Positions 5,045-11,364 of a DNA stretch of 11,364 nt are shown piece by piece. Origin of the DNA: Acidimicrobiia bacterium. Lineage in GTDB: Bacteria; Actinomycetota; Acidimicrobiia; Acidimicrobiales; Ilumatobacteraceae. The DNA lies in the NCBI GenBank assembly GCA_013821025.1, contig JACDHN010000043.1:1-11364 (forward strand). Reading direction: 5' to 3'. Position 1 is the first letter of the stretch. Every line of letters starts with the position of its first letter. The notes beneath the pieces are model-generated. The model was not told where the DNA came from, ran no database searches, and saw only the letters and a list, made by a program, of their open reading frames with translations. The translations under genes and the position numbers were made by a program.

Positions 5045-6771
5045 TCGCGCCTCGGCGTCAGGTTCGGCCCGGCTACGCGTACGTCGCCGCGACGCCTGGT
5101 CAGCCCGCGGGCGTCGAGCTCGGCCAGCAGCGGGAGGGCGTAGCGGCGGCTGACGTCGAGCGCTTGGCGAAACGTCGACACCGTGAAGCCCTCTGGCCGA
5201 GCCGCCAGCAGCGTGCCGGCGGCGTCAGCAGCTGTGTCGATGGAATTGCGGTGGAACCACACGCCGTCGCGCTCGATCAACAGCCCACGGCGCTGGAGCT
5301 GGCGCAACACTGCCCGGTCAACTTCGGGATCCTCTGGTCGGACCCCCTCGGCCGCGAGGCGAGCGAGCACCGGGTGGCGATCCAGCTCGTCCGCTGAGCC
5401 GGCGCGACGGGCTCGGCCGGCCTCCACGACCACGCCGTCAAGGGCGGTGATGACGTGGCGTTGGCGATCGTCGAGGGTGGCCACGTCAAGACCGATCGCC
5501 CCGGCGATCTCGACCCGCTGGCGCAGGTCGTCGCCCATGAAGCGCACGGCGTCGGGCGCCGCCACCCAGTGGCCGAGCGTCGGTTCCACTGCCTGACCGG
5601 TGAGCCGTTCGAGCTCGCCGGCGTCGACGAAGCCCCGTTCGGTGACGACCCGCTCGACCGATCGGTCAGGACGGGCGCGACTGATCGGCAGCACGGGCTG
5701 CACGTCGAGCAGCTCACCGCCGCCGATCGTGATGCCGCGCCCGGCGTCGCGCAACACGTACCGGTCCCCCGGCTGGCACGGGATGGCCTCTGGCAGGCGG
5801 AGGCGCACCGTCCCCGACGAGCCGGCGGCCACGCGGTCGGCGCCGATCACGCGCAACGTCGCCGTGAGCGCTGCGGTGCCGATGTGGACGACGTAGGCGC
5901 CCCGACGTCCCACGCCGTGGTCGAGCCCGGCCAGCACGCGCAACTCGGCGTCGACCACCCGAGCCTGGTGCCAGCGGCCTGGCGCCACAACTGCAAGGCC
6001 GCGCCAGAGGTCGTGATGGCCGACGCCGGCGATGTTCAGCGCCACTCGACATCCCGCGCCGACAGCCTCGACCTCCTCGCCGTGTACCTCGATGCGGCGC
6101 ACCCGAGCCTGCCGCCCGCCGGGCTCGATCGCCACCTCTGCACCAACCTCCAGCGAGCCGCCGGTGAGCGTTCCCGTGACCACCGTGCCATGGCCCGCCG
6201 CCACGAACACCCTGTCGATCCACATCCTCGGGCGATCGCCACCGCTGTCAGAACCGTCGCCCCATTCGTCAAGCACTTGCACCAGTTCGTCGAGGCCGGT
6301 CCCTTCTTCAGCCGAGACCGCCACGATCGGCACGCCGGCCAGCGTCGTACCGGCCACCCGCTGCTCGACCTCCTCGCCGACGAGTTGCTGCATCTCGTCG
6401 TCCACGAGATCGGCCTTGGTGAGGGCGATGGCCACGCCAGGAACACCGAGCAGGTCCACGATGCGCAGGTGCTCCTCGCTCTGGGCTCGCCACCCCTCGG
6501 CGGCATCGACGACGAGCAGGCAGCCGAGGTGCCGGCCTGACCCACCTGGCCCGATGCCGGCCAGCATGTTGCTCACGAAGCGCTGGTGGCCGGGCACGTC
6601 GACGAAACCGATGCCACGCCCGGACGGCAGGGTCATGGACGCAAAGCCGAGGTCGATGGTAAGCCCACGGCGGCGCTCCTCTTCGAGACGGTCGGGGTCG
6701 ATGCCCGTCAGCGCCCGGACCAGCGTCGACTTGCCGTGGTCCACGTGACCGGCCGTGACGATGACCGTCAT
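4981..6771 (-). CDS. selB: Selenocysteine-specific elongation factor SelB
   Basis: SelB is the GTPase that brings Sec-tRNA to UGA codons marked by a SECIS hairpin. The 596-aa protein has G1 GHVDHGKST (8-16), the G2 region RRRGLTIDLGFA, G3 DVPGH (58-62) and G4 TKAD (118-121). EF-Tu-like beta-barrel domains follow, with GHGTVVTGTL near 193-202. Winged-helix repeats fill about 370-570, ending in FTVSTFRQAL, DVSRRYALPLL and TRRRGDVR, the part that binds SECIS RNA in known SelB. The last 20 or so residues, after VAGPNLTP, resemble no family end and are antisense to whiB, so they are probably a late-stop extension. The ATG overlaps the selA stop as ATGA. A small Gly-rich insertion (about 74-82) sits after the G3 region. 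Confidence 0.96.
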   Translation of the reverse strand: MTVIVTAGHVDHGKSTLVRALTGIDPDRLEEERRRGLTIDLGFASMTLPSGRGIGFVDVPGHQRFVSNMLAGIGPGGSGRHLGCLLVVDAAEGWRAQSEEHLRIVDLLGVPGVAIALTKADLVDDEMQQLVGEEVEQRVAGTTLAGVPIVAVSAEEGTGLDELVQVLDEWGDGSDSGGDRPRMWIDRVFVAAGHGTVVTGTLTGGSLEVGAEVAIEPGGRQARVRRIEVHGEEVEAVGAGCRVALNIAGVGHHDLWRGLAVVAPGRWHQARVVDAELRVLAGLDHGVGRRGAYVVHIGTAALTATLRVIGADRVAAGSSGTVRLRLPEAIPCQPGDRYVLRDAGRGITIGGGELLDVQPVLPISRARPDRSVERVVTERGFVDAGELERLTGQAVEPTLGHWVAAPDAVRFMGDDLRQRVEIAGAIGLDVATLDDRQRHVITALDGVVVEAGRARRAGSADELDRHPVLARLAAEGVRPEDPEVDRAVLRQLQRRGLLIERDGVWFHRNSIDTAADAAGTLLAARPEGFTVSTFRQALDVSRRYALPLLAELDARGLTRRRGDVRVAGPNLTPRRDQEAARISTARSPSVSPPHTP

Positions 6772-8051
6772 GAGTGGGAGTGGGCGACGTGGCGCAGGGC
6801 GCTGATGACGTGCCGGTCGTCGCCCGGTTCGACGGTGCGCATGTCGAGCACCGTGCGATCTTCGTGCACCCGGGCGATCACGGGTGGGTCGTGCCGGCGC
6901 AGAGCTGCGAGCACGTCGCCGGGCACGGCGACGCCGGCGGAGTCGATCGTCATGCCCGGCGTGGATCCGGCACCGCAGACGGCCTGCGTGGCGACGGGCT
7001 CCGCACCGGGCACCGGGCCGATCGTGTTGGCGACCGCCCGGGCCCGTTGCTCCAGCTCGGCGACCGGAGCGGTGGCGAGACGCCAGAACGGGATCGAGGC
7101 GCCGTCACGAGCGAGGTAGGTCAGGCACAGCTGCTGCAAGGCACCGAGCACCAGGCCGCCGGGGCGCACGGCGCGAGCGAGCGGATGGTGGGCACAGCGC
7201 TTTACGTCGTCGGCCCGGCCGCAGATGATCCCGGCCTGCGGCCCACCGAACAGCTTGTCACCGCTGAACGTGACGAGCGCCGCCCCAGCGGCAAGCGTCT
7301 GGCGAGCCGCCGGCTCCGTCTGCAGCCACGCCGGAGGCGGACCGGTGAGCCACGGACAGGCGGCATCGACGAGCCCGCTGCCGAGATCGACGGCGACGGG
7401 CACGTCGAGCCCGGCCAACTCCTCGACGGTACACGACTCGACGAAACCCTCGATCCGATAGTTGCTGGGATGGACCTTCAGCACCAGCGCGACGTCGCCG
7501 CGATCGATGGCCCGCTGGTAGTCGTCGAGGCGCGTGCGGTTCGTGGTACCGACATCGACGAGCGTGGCGCCGGACTGGTCCATCACCTCGGGCACGCGGA
7601 ACGAACCGCCGATCTCCACGCTCTCGCCCCTGCTCACGGCCACGGACCTGCCGGCCGCCAGTGCCGCCACGACGAGCAGCACCGCGGCGGCGTTGTTGTT
7701 CACGACCATCGCCGCCTCGGCGCCGCACAGCCTGGCCAGCAGCGCGCCGACGGGGTGCTGGCGCGAGCCGCGCTCGCCGGTCTCGAGGTCGAACTCGACC
7801 GTCAGCGGACGGGCGACGTTGACGTACCCATACGGTGCCCGCCCGAGGTTCGTGTGCAGCAGCACGCCCGTTGCGTTGACCACACCCGTGTGCAACGCCC
7901 TCCGCTGGGCGTCTACGAGCGCTTGCGCCTGCTGCGGCGCGCCGGCAGCGATCGCCTCGCGCGCAGCGTCCACGAGCAACGGATGCGGCAGACCCGACAG
8001 CGTCCTGGCGAGCGCATCGACCGACGGCTGACGAGTCGATCGGGCGTCCAT
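6768..8051 (-). CDS. selA: L-seryl-tRNA(Sec) selenium transferase SelA
   Basis: SelA is a PLP enzyme that converts Ser-tRNA(Sec) to Sec-tRNA(Sec) with selenophosphate. The 427-aa protein begins with the SelA N-terminal helical domain (LPSVDALARTL-like, residues 8-18). It then has the fold type I transferase core with NATGVLLHTNLGRAP (59-73), VNNNAAAV (117-124), the Asp region VDLGSGL (221-227) and the PLP lysine in FSGDKLFGGPQAG (K266). It is slightly shorter than the usual 450-470 aa. The ATG at 8051 is preferred to the GTG at 8054 because a TACTCT -10 box lies 7 nt ahead of it, as for a leaderless mRNA. It is the first gene of a selA-selB operon. tRNA-Sec, selD and a selenoprotein gene are not in this window and must lie elsewhere. 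Confidence 0.96.
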   Translation of the reverse strand: MDARSTRQPSVDALARTLSGLPHPLLVDAAREAIAAGAPQQAQALVDAQRRALHTGVVNATGVLLHTNLGRAPYGYVNVARPLTVEFDLETGERGSRQHPVGALLARLCGAEAAMVVNNNAAAVLLVVAALAAGRSVAVSRGESVEIGGSFRVPEVMDQSGATLVDVGTTNRTRLDDYQRAIDRGDVALVLKVHPSNYRIEGFVESCTVEELAGLDVPVAVDLGSGLVDAACPWLTGPPPAWLQTEPAARQTLAAGAALVTFSGDKLFGGPQAGIICGRADDVKRCAHHPLARAVRPGGLVLGALQQLCLTYLARDGASIPFWRLATAPVAELEQRARAVANTIGPVPGAEPVATQAVCGAGSTPGMTIDSAGVAVPGDVLAALRRHDPPVIARVHEDRTVLDMRTVEPGDDRHVISALRHVAHSHS

Positions 8052-8058
8052 CACGTCG

Positions 8059-8064
8059 AGAGTA
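8059..8064 (-). promoter_or_regulatory. Candidate -10 element (TACTCT) of selAB, leaderless
   Basis: On the minus strand TACTCT ends 7 nt before the selA ATG at 8051, and no Shine-Dalgarno sequence is present. It is the mirror image of the -10 box of dut across the 62-bp divergent gap. The -35 hexamer is not recognisable. Confidence 0.55.
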
Positions 8065-8101
8065 CCGACCGCATCGGGCGTGCCGTTCTGGCGACCGCCA
8101 C

Positions 8102-8107
8102 TACTCT
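8102..8107 (+). promoter_or_regulatory. Candidate -10 element (TACTCT) of dut, leaderless
   Basis: TACTCT stands 6 nt before the dut ATG at 8114, so transcription should begin at the start codon itself. There is no Shine-Dalgarno sequence. Together with 8058-8064 it makes a 7-bp inverted repeat (GAGAGTA/TACTCTC) bracketing the divergent promoter region. Confidence 0.55.
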
Positions 8108-8113
8108 CCGCGG

Positions 8114-8563
8114 ATGCCGTTGTCGGTGCCAGTGGTGCGCCTCGATCCCGACCTACCGGTCCCCTCGTACGCCCGCCGTGGCGATGCCGGCATCGACCTG
8201 TACGCCCGATGCGATGCCACGCTCGAGCCCGGCGGCGGTCGCCGGTTGGTGCCCACTGGGATCAGCATCGCCGTCCCGCCAGGGCACGCCGGTCTCGTGC
8301 TGCCTCGCAGCGGGCTGGCCCTCGACCACGGCGTTACCCTCGTCAACTCTCCAGGACTCATCGACGCCGCCTACCGGGGCGAGGTGAAGGTGGTGCTGAT
8401 CAACACCGATCCCGTGGAGACGTACCACGTCCGGCGCGGCGACCGCGTTGCCCAGCTCGTCGTGCAGCGCGTGGACGAGGTGGCCTGGGACGTCGTCGAC
8501 GCGCTCGACCGCTGCGACCTCGGCGGCGACCGAGGCGGTGGCTTCGGCCACTCCGGCCGGTGA
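8114..8563 (+). CDS. dut: Deoxyuridine 5'-triphosphate nucleotidohydrolase (dUTPase)
   Basis: dUTPase splits dUTP to dUMP and pyrophosphate, keeping uracil out of DNA and feeding dTMP synthesis. The 149-aa length is normal for the homotrimeric family and all five motifs are present in order: I DAGIDLYA (24-31), II PRSGLA, III SPGLIDAAYRGEVKV (with the catalytic Asp and Tyr), IV RGDRVAQLVV, and V near the end, RGGGFGHSG. Motif V supplies the flexible arm that closes over the phosphates. The ATG start is supported by the -10 box 6 nt upstream. The gene is divergent from selA and has no functional link to it that I can name. Its stop codon lies inside the 13-nt palindrome TGAGAAGTTCTCA. Confidence 0.97.
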   Translation: MPLSVPVVRLDPDLPVPSYARRGDAGIDLYARCDATLEPGGGRRLVPTGISIAVPPGHAGLVLPRSGLALDHGVTLVNSPGLIDAAYRGEVKVVLINTDPVETYHVRRGDRVAQLVVQRVDEVAWDVVDALDRCDLGGDRGGGFGHSGR

Positions 8564-8573
8564 GAAGTTCTCA
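8561..8573. repeat. 13-nt perfect palindrome overlapping the dut stop codon
   Basis: TGAGAA-G-TTCTCA is a perfect 6+1+6 inverted repeat. The one-base spacer is too short for an RNA hairpin loop, so a protein-binding site is more plausible than a terminator. It sits about 100 bp before the DUF4394 gene. Confidence 0.4.
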
Positions 8574-8675
8574 GGAGGTCCGTGAACGGCGAGCCGAACG
8601 ATTCGTAGGTACCTCACGTCGCAGCGTCTGCGATGCGCCGACCCGAGTGGCGACGCCCATCCTGTGGAGGAACTG

Positions 8676-9486
8676 ATGAATGCAACGATTCGCAAGGGGA
8701 TCATCGCCGCCGTGACGATGGCGGCCGCGGCCACCATCCCGACGATGGTGAACGCCGACAACGCTCGCGACGCCCGTTGGTCCGACGACCTGCAGGCAGT
8801 GGGGCTGGTCAACGGCAGCAAGAGGTTGGTGTCGTGGGGACACGTTCGTCGTCGGCATCGACTACCGGGTGCAGAACGGCAAGCTGTACGGGGTCGGCAA
8901 CCTCGGCGGCATCTACACCCTGTCGACTAGAAGCGGGGACGGCACCAAGGTCGGTCAGCTGACAGTGGCGCTGCAGGGCACCAGGTTCGGCGTCGACTTC
9001 AACCCGGCAGCCAACCGGCTGCGGGTGATCAGCGACACCGGCCAGAACCTGCGCCACAACATCGACGATCCTGCGGCACCGACGACGACCACGGTCGACG
9101 GCACACTGACCTATCCGCCCGCCACCACCCCCGCTACCCGCGTGACGGGCGCTGCGTACACGAACAACGATCTCGATCCGAACACAGCGACCACGTTGTT
9201 CGACCTCGACACGATGCTCGATCAGATCGCCATCCAGTCGCCGGCTAACTCCGGCTCGCTGGCAGCGACCGGCAAGCTCGGGGTCAACGCCAGCGCCAAT
9301 GCCGGGTTCGACATCTACAGCACCGTGCGCGGCGGCACGACGGTGGACCTCGAGGGGTATGCCGTGATGTGGGCGGACGGCCGCATGGGACTGTTCGAGA
9401 TCAACCTGCTCTCCGGCAAGGCGACCAGCGCGGGTGAGTTCCCCAAGAAGGTCACCGACATCGCCATCCCGCTCAACCAGCGATGA
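8676..9486 (+). pseudogene. DUF4394-type secreted protein, broken by a frameshift/deletion
   Basis: The ATG at 8676 has GGAGG (8666-8670) 5 nt upstream and opens a signal peptide (ATIRKGIIAAVTMAAA, cleavage near VNA-DN). The first frame reads ...QAVGLVNGSKRLVS and then loses homology at about 8835. The rest resumes in the +1 frame with GDTFVVGIDYRVQNGKLYGV and runs to 9486. It contains the family motifs FGVDFNPAANRLRVISD, GQNLRHN, GAAYTNNDLD, LFDLDT and AIQSPANSG. DUF4394 proteins normally have roughly 20 residues between the two parts, so a deletion of 3n+2 bases, rather than one stray base, is the simplest cause. The C-terminal repeats are otherwise intact, suggesting recent breakage or an assembly error. 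Predicted exported beta-propeller-like protein; function unknown. Confidence 0.85.
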
Positions 9487-9510
9487 GCTGACCCGGATCA
9501 ACGGGGGGAG

Positions 9511-9544
9511 CGCGCCCCGGCCCACCCAGGGGCCGGGGCGTTTC
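9511..9544 (+). terminator. Intrinsic terminator after the DUF4394 gene
   Basis: An 11-bp perfect GC-rich stem (9513-9523 with 9530-9540; CGCCCCGGCCC arm) has a 6-nt loop and is followed directly by TTTCC. It lies 26 nt after the stop codon. The T tract is short, as is usual in high-GC actinobacteria. Confidence 0.82.
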
Positions 9545-9591
9545 CGTGTCCGGGCTGCGATCGAGGTCGGCATCGCGCAGCGGCCGCCCGA

Positions 9592-9597
9592 TAAAAT
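9592..9597 (+). promoter_or_regulatory. Candidate -10 element (TAAAAT) for the acetyltransferase gene
   Basis: TAAAAT is an A/T run of rare strength in this GC-rich sequence. It lies after the terminator and 39 nt before the GTG at 9637, giving a 5' leader of about 30 nt. A second weaker box, TACGGT, lies at 9615-9620. No good -35 was seen. Confidence 0.5.
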
Positions 9598-9636
9598 GCG
9601 GTTCGAAGCGGGCCTACGGTCGGGGCACACTGGGGC

Positions 9637-10809
9637 GTGATCGAGATCCGCACCCCCGGCGAGGACGACTTCGGGCCCCTCACCGAATTCGACGCCAGGT
9701 CGTTCGGTTCGGGCGCGTACACGCCCGAGGACCGAGAGATGACCAGGCCGACGATGGACCTCGAGCGGTACCGCCTGGCGTTCGACAATGGGGCGATCGT
9801 CGGCGCCGCTGGATCCGACCCGTTCGAGATGACGTTGCCAGGCCTCACGACGATCCCGATGGCAGGGGTCACGTGGGTGGCCGTGGCCGTGACGCACCGA
9901 CGTCAGGGCCTATTGCGTCGCTTGATGGGCGACGTGCACGAGGACATCGCCGACCGCGGCGAACCGGTGGCGTGCCTCACGGCCAGCGAGGGCGGCATCT
10001 ATGAGCGCTTTGGCTACGGCGTGGCCACCCGGCGGCGGATCATCGAGATCGATCGGCGGCGGTCCAGCATCGCAGAGCGCTTCCGCCCCCCGGCCGGCTC
10101 GGTGCAGCTGAGCGGCGGCGCGGCCGATGGTGTTGTGGAAGAACGGTGGGACCGCTACCGGCGCGGCCGAGCAGGCGAGCTGTCGAGGTCGCCCGAATGG
10201 CAGGCCAAGATGCGCTTCCTCCATGGCGCCGACGCCGTCACCGCCGTGCACGACGATGGGTTCGCTACCTGGAAGGCGACGCCGGCGTGGAACGAAGGCC
10301 ACCCGGCCCACACCGTGCGGGTGCTCGACTTCGCCGCCGCCACATCCGCCGCCCATGCCGCGCTGTGGCACACCCTGCTGTCGGTCGATCTCGTGGGAGC
10401 GGTGACCAGCAACCTCCATCCGATCGACGATCCGCTGCCGTACCTACTCGACGACGCCAGGATGATGCGCACGACCGGCGTCAACGACGGCGTGTGGTGC
10501 AAGCCGATGGACATTGCAGCGTGCTTCGGTGGCCGCCGCTACGGCATCGACGACTCGATCGTGCTGGAGGTCGACGGCGCCCGCTGGCAGATCGACGGAA
10601 CGGCCGACGACGCGCGGTGCCGCAAGGTCCGCCGCCGCGCCGACGTCGTCACGGATCAGGCGGGTGCCGGAGCCCTCCTGCTCGGCGGAGTGACGCCGTC
10701 CCAGCTCGTCGCCGGGCGGCGAGCCGAAGTCCGAGACCACGGGGCGAGCCGGCGCGCCGACGCTTTCTTCGCCACATCGCCCCTTCCCCACTCGACCACG
10801 GCGTTCTAG
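9637..10809 (+). CDS. Eis-like GNAT N-acetyltransferase
   Basis: This 390-aa protein has the layout of the Eis family: an N-terminal GNAT domain, a second degenerate GNAT-like domain and a C-terminal SCP2-like domain. The acetyl-CoA loop is VAVAVTHRRQGLLRRLM (81-97). The family motif ASEGGIYERFGYG (116-128) follows, with a Tyr that serves as general acid in Eis. Later parts include HPIDDPLPYLLDDARMMRTT and a sterol-carrier-like VLEVDGARWQI stretch. The chain ends in Phe390; in mycobacterial Eis the C-terminal Phe carboxylate is the catalytic base, so the enzyme is probably active. Eis proteins acetylate amines, including aminoglycosides and lysine side chains; the substrate here is unknown. 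The GTG start at 9637 begins IEIRTPGEDDF, as in relatives, and lacks a clear Shine-Dalgarno sequence. The next gene begins 32 nt later, so they may form an operon. Confidence 0.92.
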   Translation: MIEIRTPGEDDFGPLTEFDARSFGSGAYTPEDREMTRPTMDLERYRLAFDNGAIVGAAGSDPFEMTLPGLTTIPMAGVTWVAVAVTHRRQGLLRRLMGDVHEDIADRGEPVACLTASEGGIYERFGYGVATRRRIIEIDRRRSSIAERFRPPAGSVQLSGGAADGVVEERWDRYRRGRAGELSRSPEWQAKMRFLHGADAVTAVHDDGFATWKATPAWNEGHPAHTVRVLDFAAATSAAHAALWHTLLSVDLVGAVTSNLHPIDDPLPYLLDDARMMRTTGVNDGVWCKPMDIAACFGGRRYGIDDSIVLEVDGARWQIDGTADDARCRKVRRRADVVTDQAGAGALLLGGVTPSQLVAGRRAEVRDHGASRRADAFFATSPLPHSTTAF

Positions 10810-10841
10810 ACATCCGGGTGAGGGCGGACGAACCTGGTCCC

Positions 10842-11364
10842 GTGACCGACGCACTGGATCGAGGTCGTCAGGCATACGCGCGCAACGCTTGGAGAACTGC
10901 CGCCGACGAGCTGGCAATTGCCGACCTGGAGCACCCGCTCGGGCTGGACGACCAGGAGCGCCTGGCCGCAGCCACCTACCTCTGTGGCCGGGAGGCTGAT
11001 TCGGCGAGGATGTGGGCGAGGGCGCACCACACCGGCCTCGCACAGGGCCAGACCGAGCGCGCCGCTCGGTCTGCGTTCTGGTTGGCGTTCCAGCACCTCC
11101 TGCAGGGCGAGATGGCCCCGGCCGGCGGATGGTTGGCCAGGGCCGAGCGCGTGCTCGACGAACATTCTGCTGAGTGCGCCGAACGCGGCTACCTGCTGGT
11201 GCCCGTTGCGCTGCAGGCCATGTTGGGTGGTGACGCCGAGCGCGCGTACGTCACCTTCGACAGGGCGGGTGAGATCGGGCGCGAGTGCCGGGACCCGGAC
11301 TTGATCGCGCTCGCCGGTCTCGGCCGCGGGCAGGCGCTGTTCCTGCAGGGTGACAACGATCGAG
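10842..11364 (+). CDS. LuxR/TPR-type transcriptional regulator, 5' part (runs off the window)
   Basis: The open frame continues to the window end; 174 codons are visible. The protein is all alpha-helical with tetratricopeptide-like repeats: LDRGRQAYARNAWRTAADEL, YLCGREADSARMWARAHH, RAARSAFWLAFQHLLQGEM, GGWLARAERVLDE and GRGQALFLQGD. This pattern is typical of the long N-terminal TPR region of actinobacterial regulators that end in a LuxR-type helix-turn-helix. The DNA-binding domain would lie beyond the window, so that part is inference. The start is either the GTG at 10842 or the in-frame GTG at 10818; neither has a strong ribosome-binding site, and the first begins TDALDRGR as in similar proteins. 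It follows the acetyltransferase gene by 32 nt. Confidence 0.8.
   Translation, partial: MTDALDRGRQAYARNAWRTAADELAIADLEHPLGLDDQERLAAATYLCGREADSARMWARAHHTGLAQGQTERAARSAFWLAFQHLLQGEMAPAGGWLARAERVLDEHSAECAERGYLLVPVALQAMLGGDAERAYVTFDRAGEIGRECRDPDLIALAGLGRGQALFLQGDNDR

Noticed and set aside
5455..6540. 361-aa plus-strand frame opposite selB
   Set aside because: selB on the minus strand has full GTPase and winged-helix motifs; this frame has none.
6774..8387. 537-aa plus-strand frame opposite selA
   Set aside because: It is antisense to selA with no recognisable motif, and runs into dut in the wrong frame.
8809..9897. 362-aa minus-strand frame opposite the DUF4394 gene
   Set aside because: The plus strand has clear family motifs; the minus product is Arg/His/Gly-rich shadow.

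Overview
The window is GC-rich with dense gene packing. It has 4-nt gene overlaps and two genes whose -10 box sits only 6-7 nt before an ATG, as in leaderless transcripts. It encodes a WhiB protein, a pair of ArsA-type ATPases, an Eis-like acetyltransferase and a LuxR-type TPR regulator. Together these point to an actinobacterium. My guess, from gene style only, is a member of Acidimicrobiia, and one that uses selenocysteine.

Layout. Positions 1-356 hold the decayed N-terminal part of an IS3-type transposase. About 420 bases without a convincing gene follow, containing GC-rich hairpins and a 47-nt nested inverted repeat (613-659). A tRNA-Pro(CGG) gene lies on the minus strand at 779-853. Directly upstream of it on the same strand is a three-gene unit: arsA-like 1 (start near 3372), arsA-like 2 (4-nt overlap) and a stand-alone receiver protein (9-nt gap). 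Divergent from this unit, with overlapping or abutting 5' ends, is a secreted/membrane NfeD-family protein whose ClpP-like domain appears to lack its catalytic serine. A WhiB regulator follows on the plus strand, behind a 33-bp imperfect tandem repeat. The ArsA pair plus WhiB neighbourhood recalls the mycobacterial Rv3679-Rv3680/whiB4 locus.

The 3' end of whiB overlaps the 3' end of selB by 64 bp on the opposite strand. selA and selB (minus strand, ATGA overlap) form the selenocysteine synthesis and insertion pair. Neither tRNA-Sec nor a selenoprotein gene is visible here. dut (dUTPase) diverges from selA across a 62-bp gap with two identical, inverted TACTCT -10 boxes.

After dut come a DUF4394-type secreted protein gene broken by a frameshift, a strong intrinsic terminator (9513-9543), an Eis-like GNAT acetyltransferase that keeps the C-terminal phenylalanine of the family, and the 5' part of a LuxR/TPR-type regulator that runs off the window.

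I see no phage, CRISPR or obvious defence island. The most interesting material is the asymmetric ArsA pair with its receiver protein and pseudo-protease neighbour, the sel/dut divergent promoter, the whiB promoter repeats, and the unexplained structured element at 613-659.
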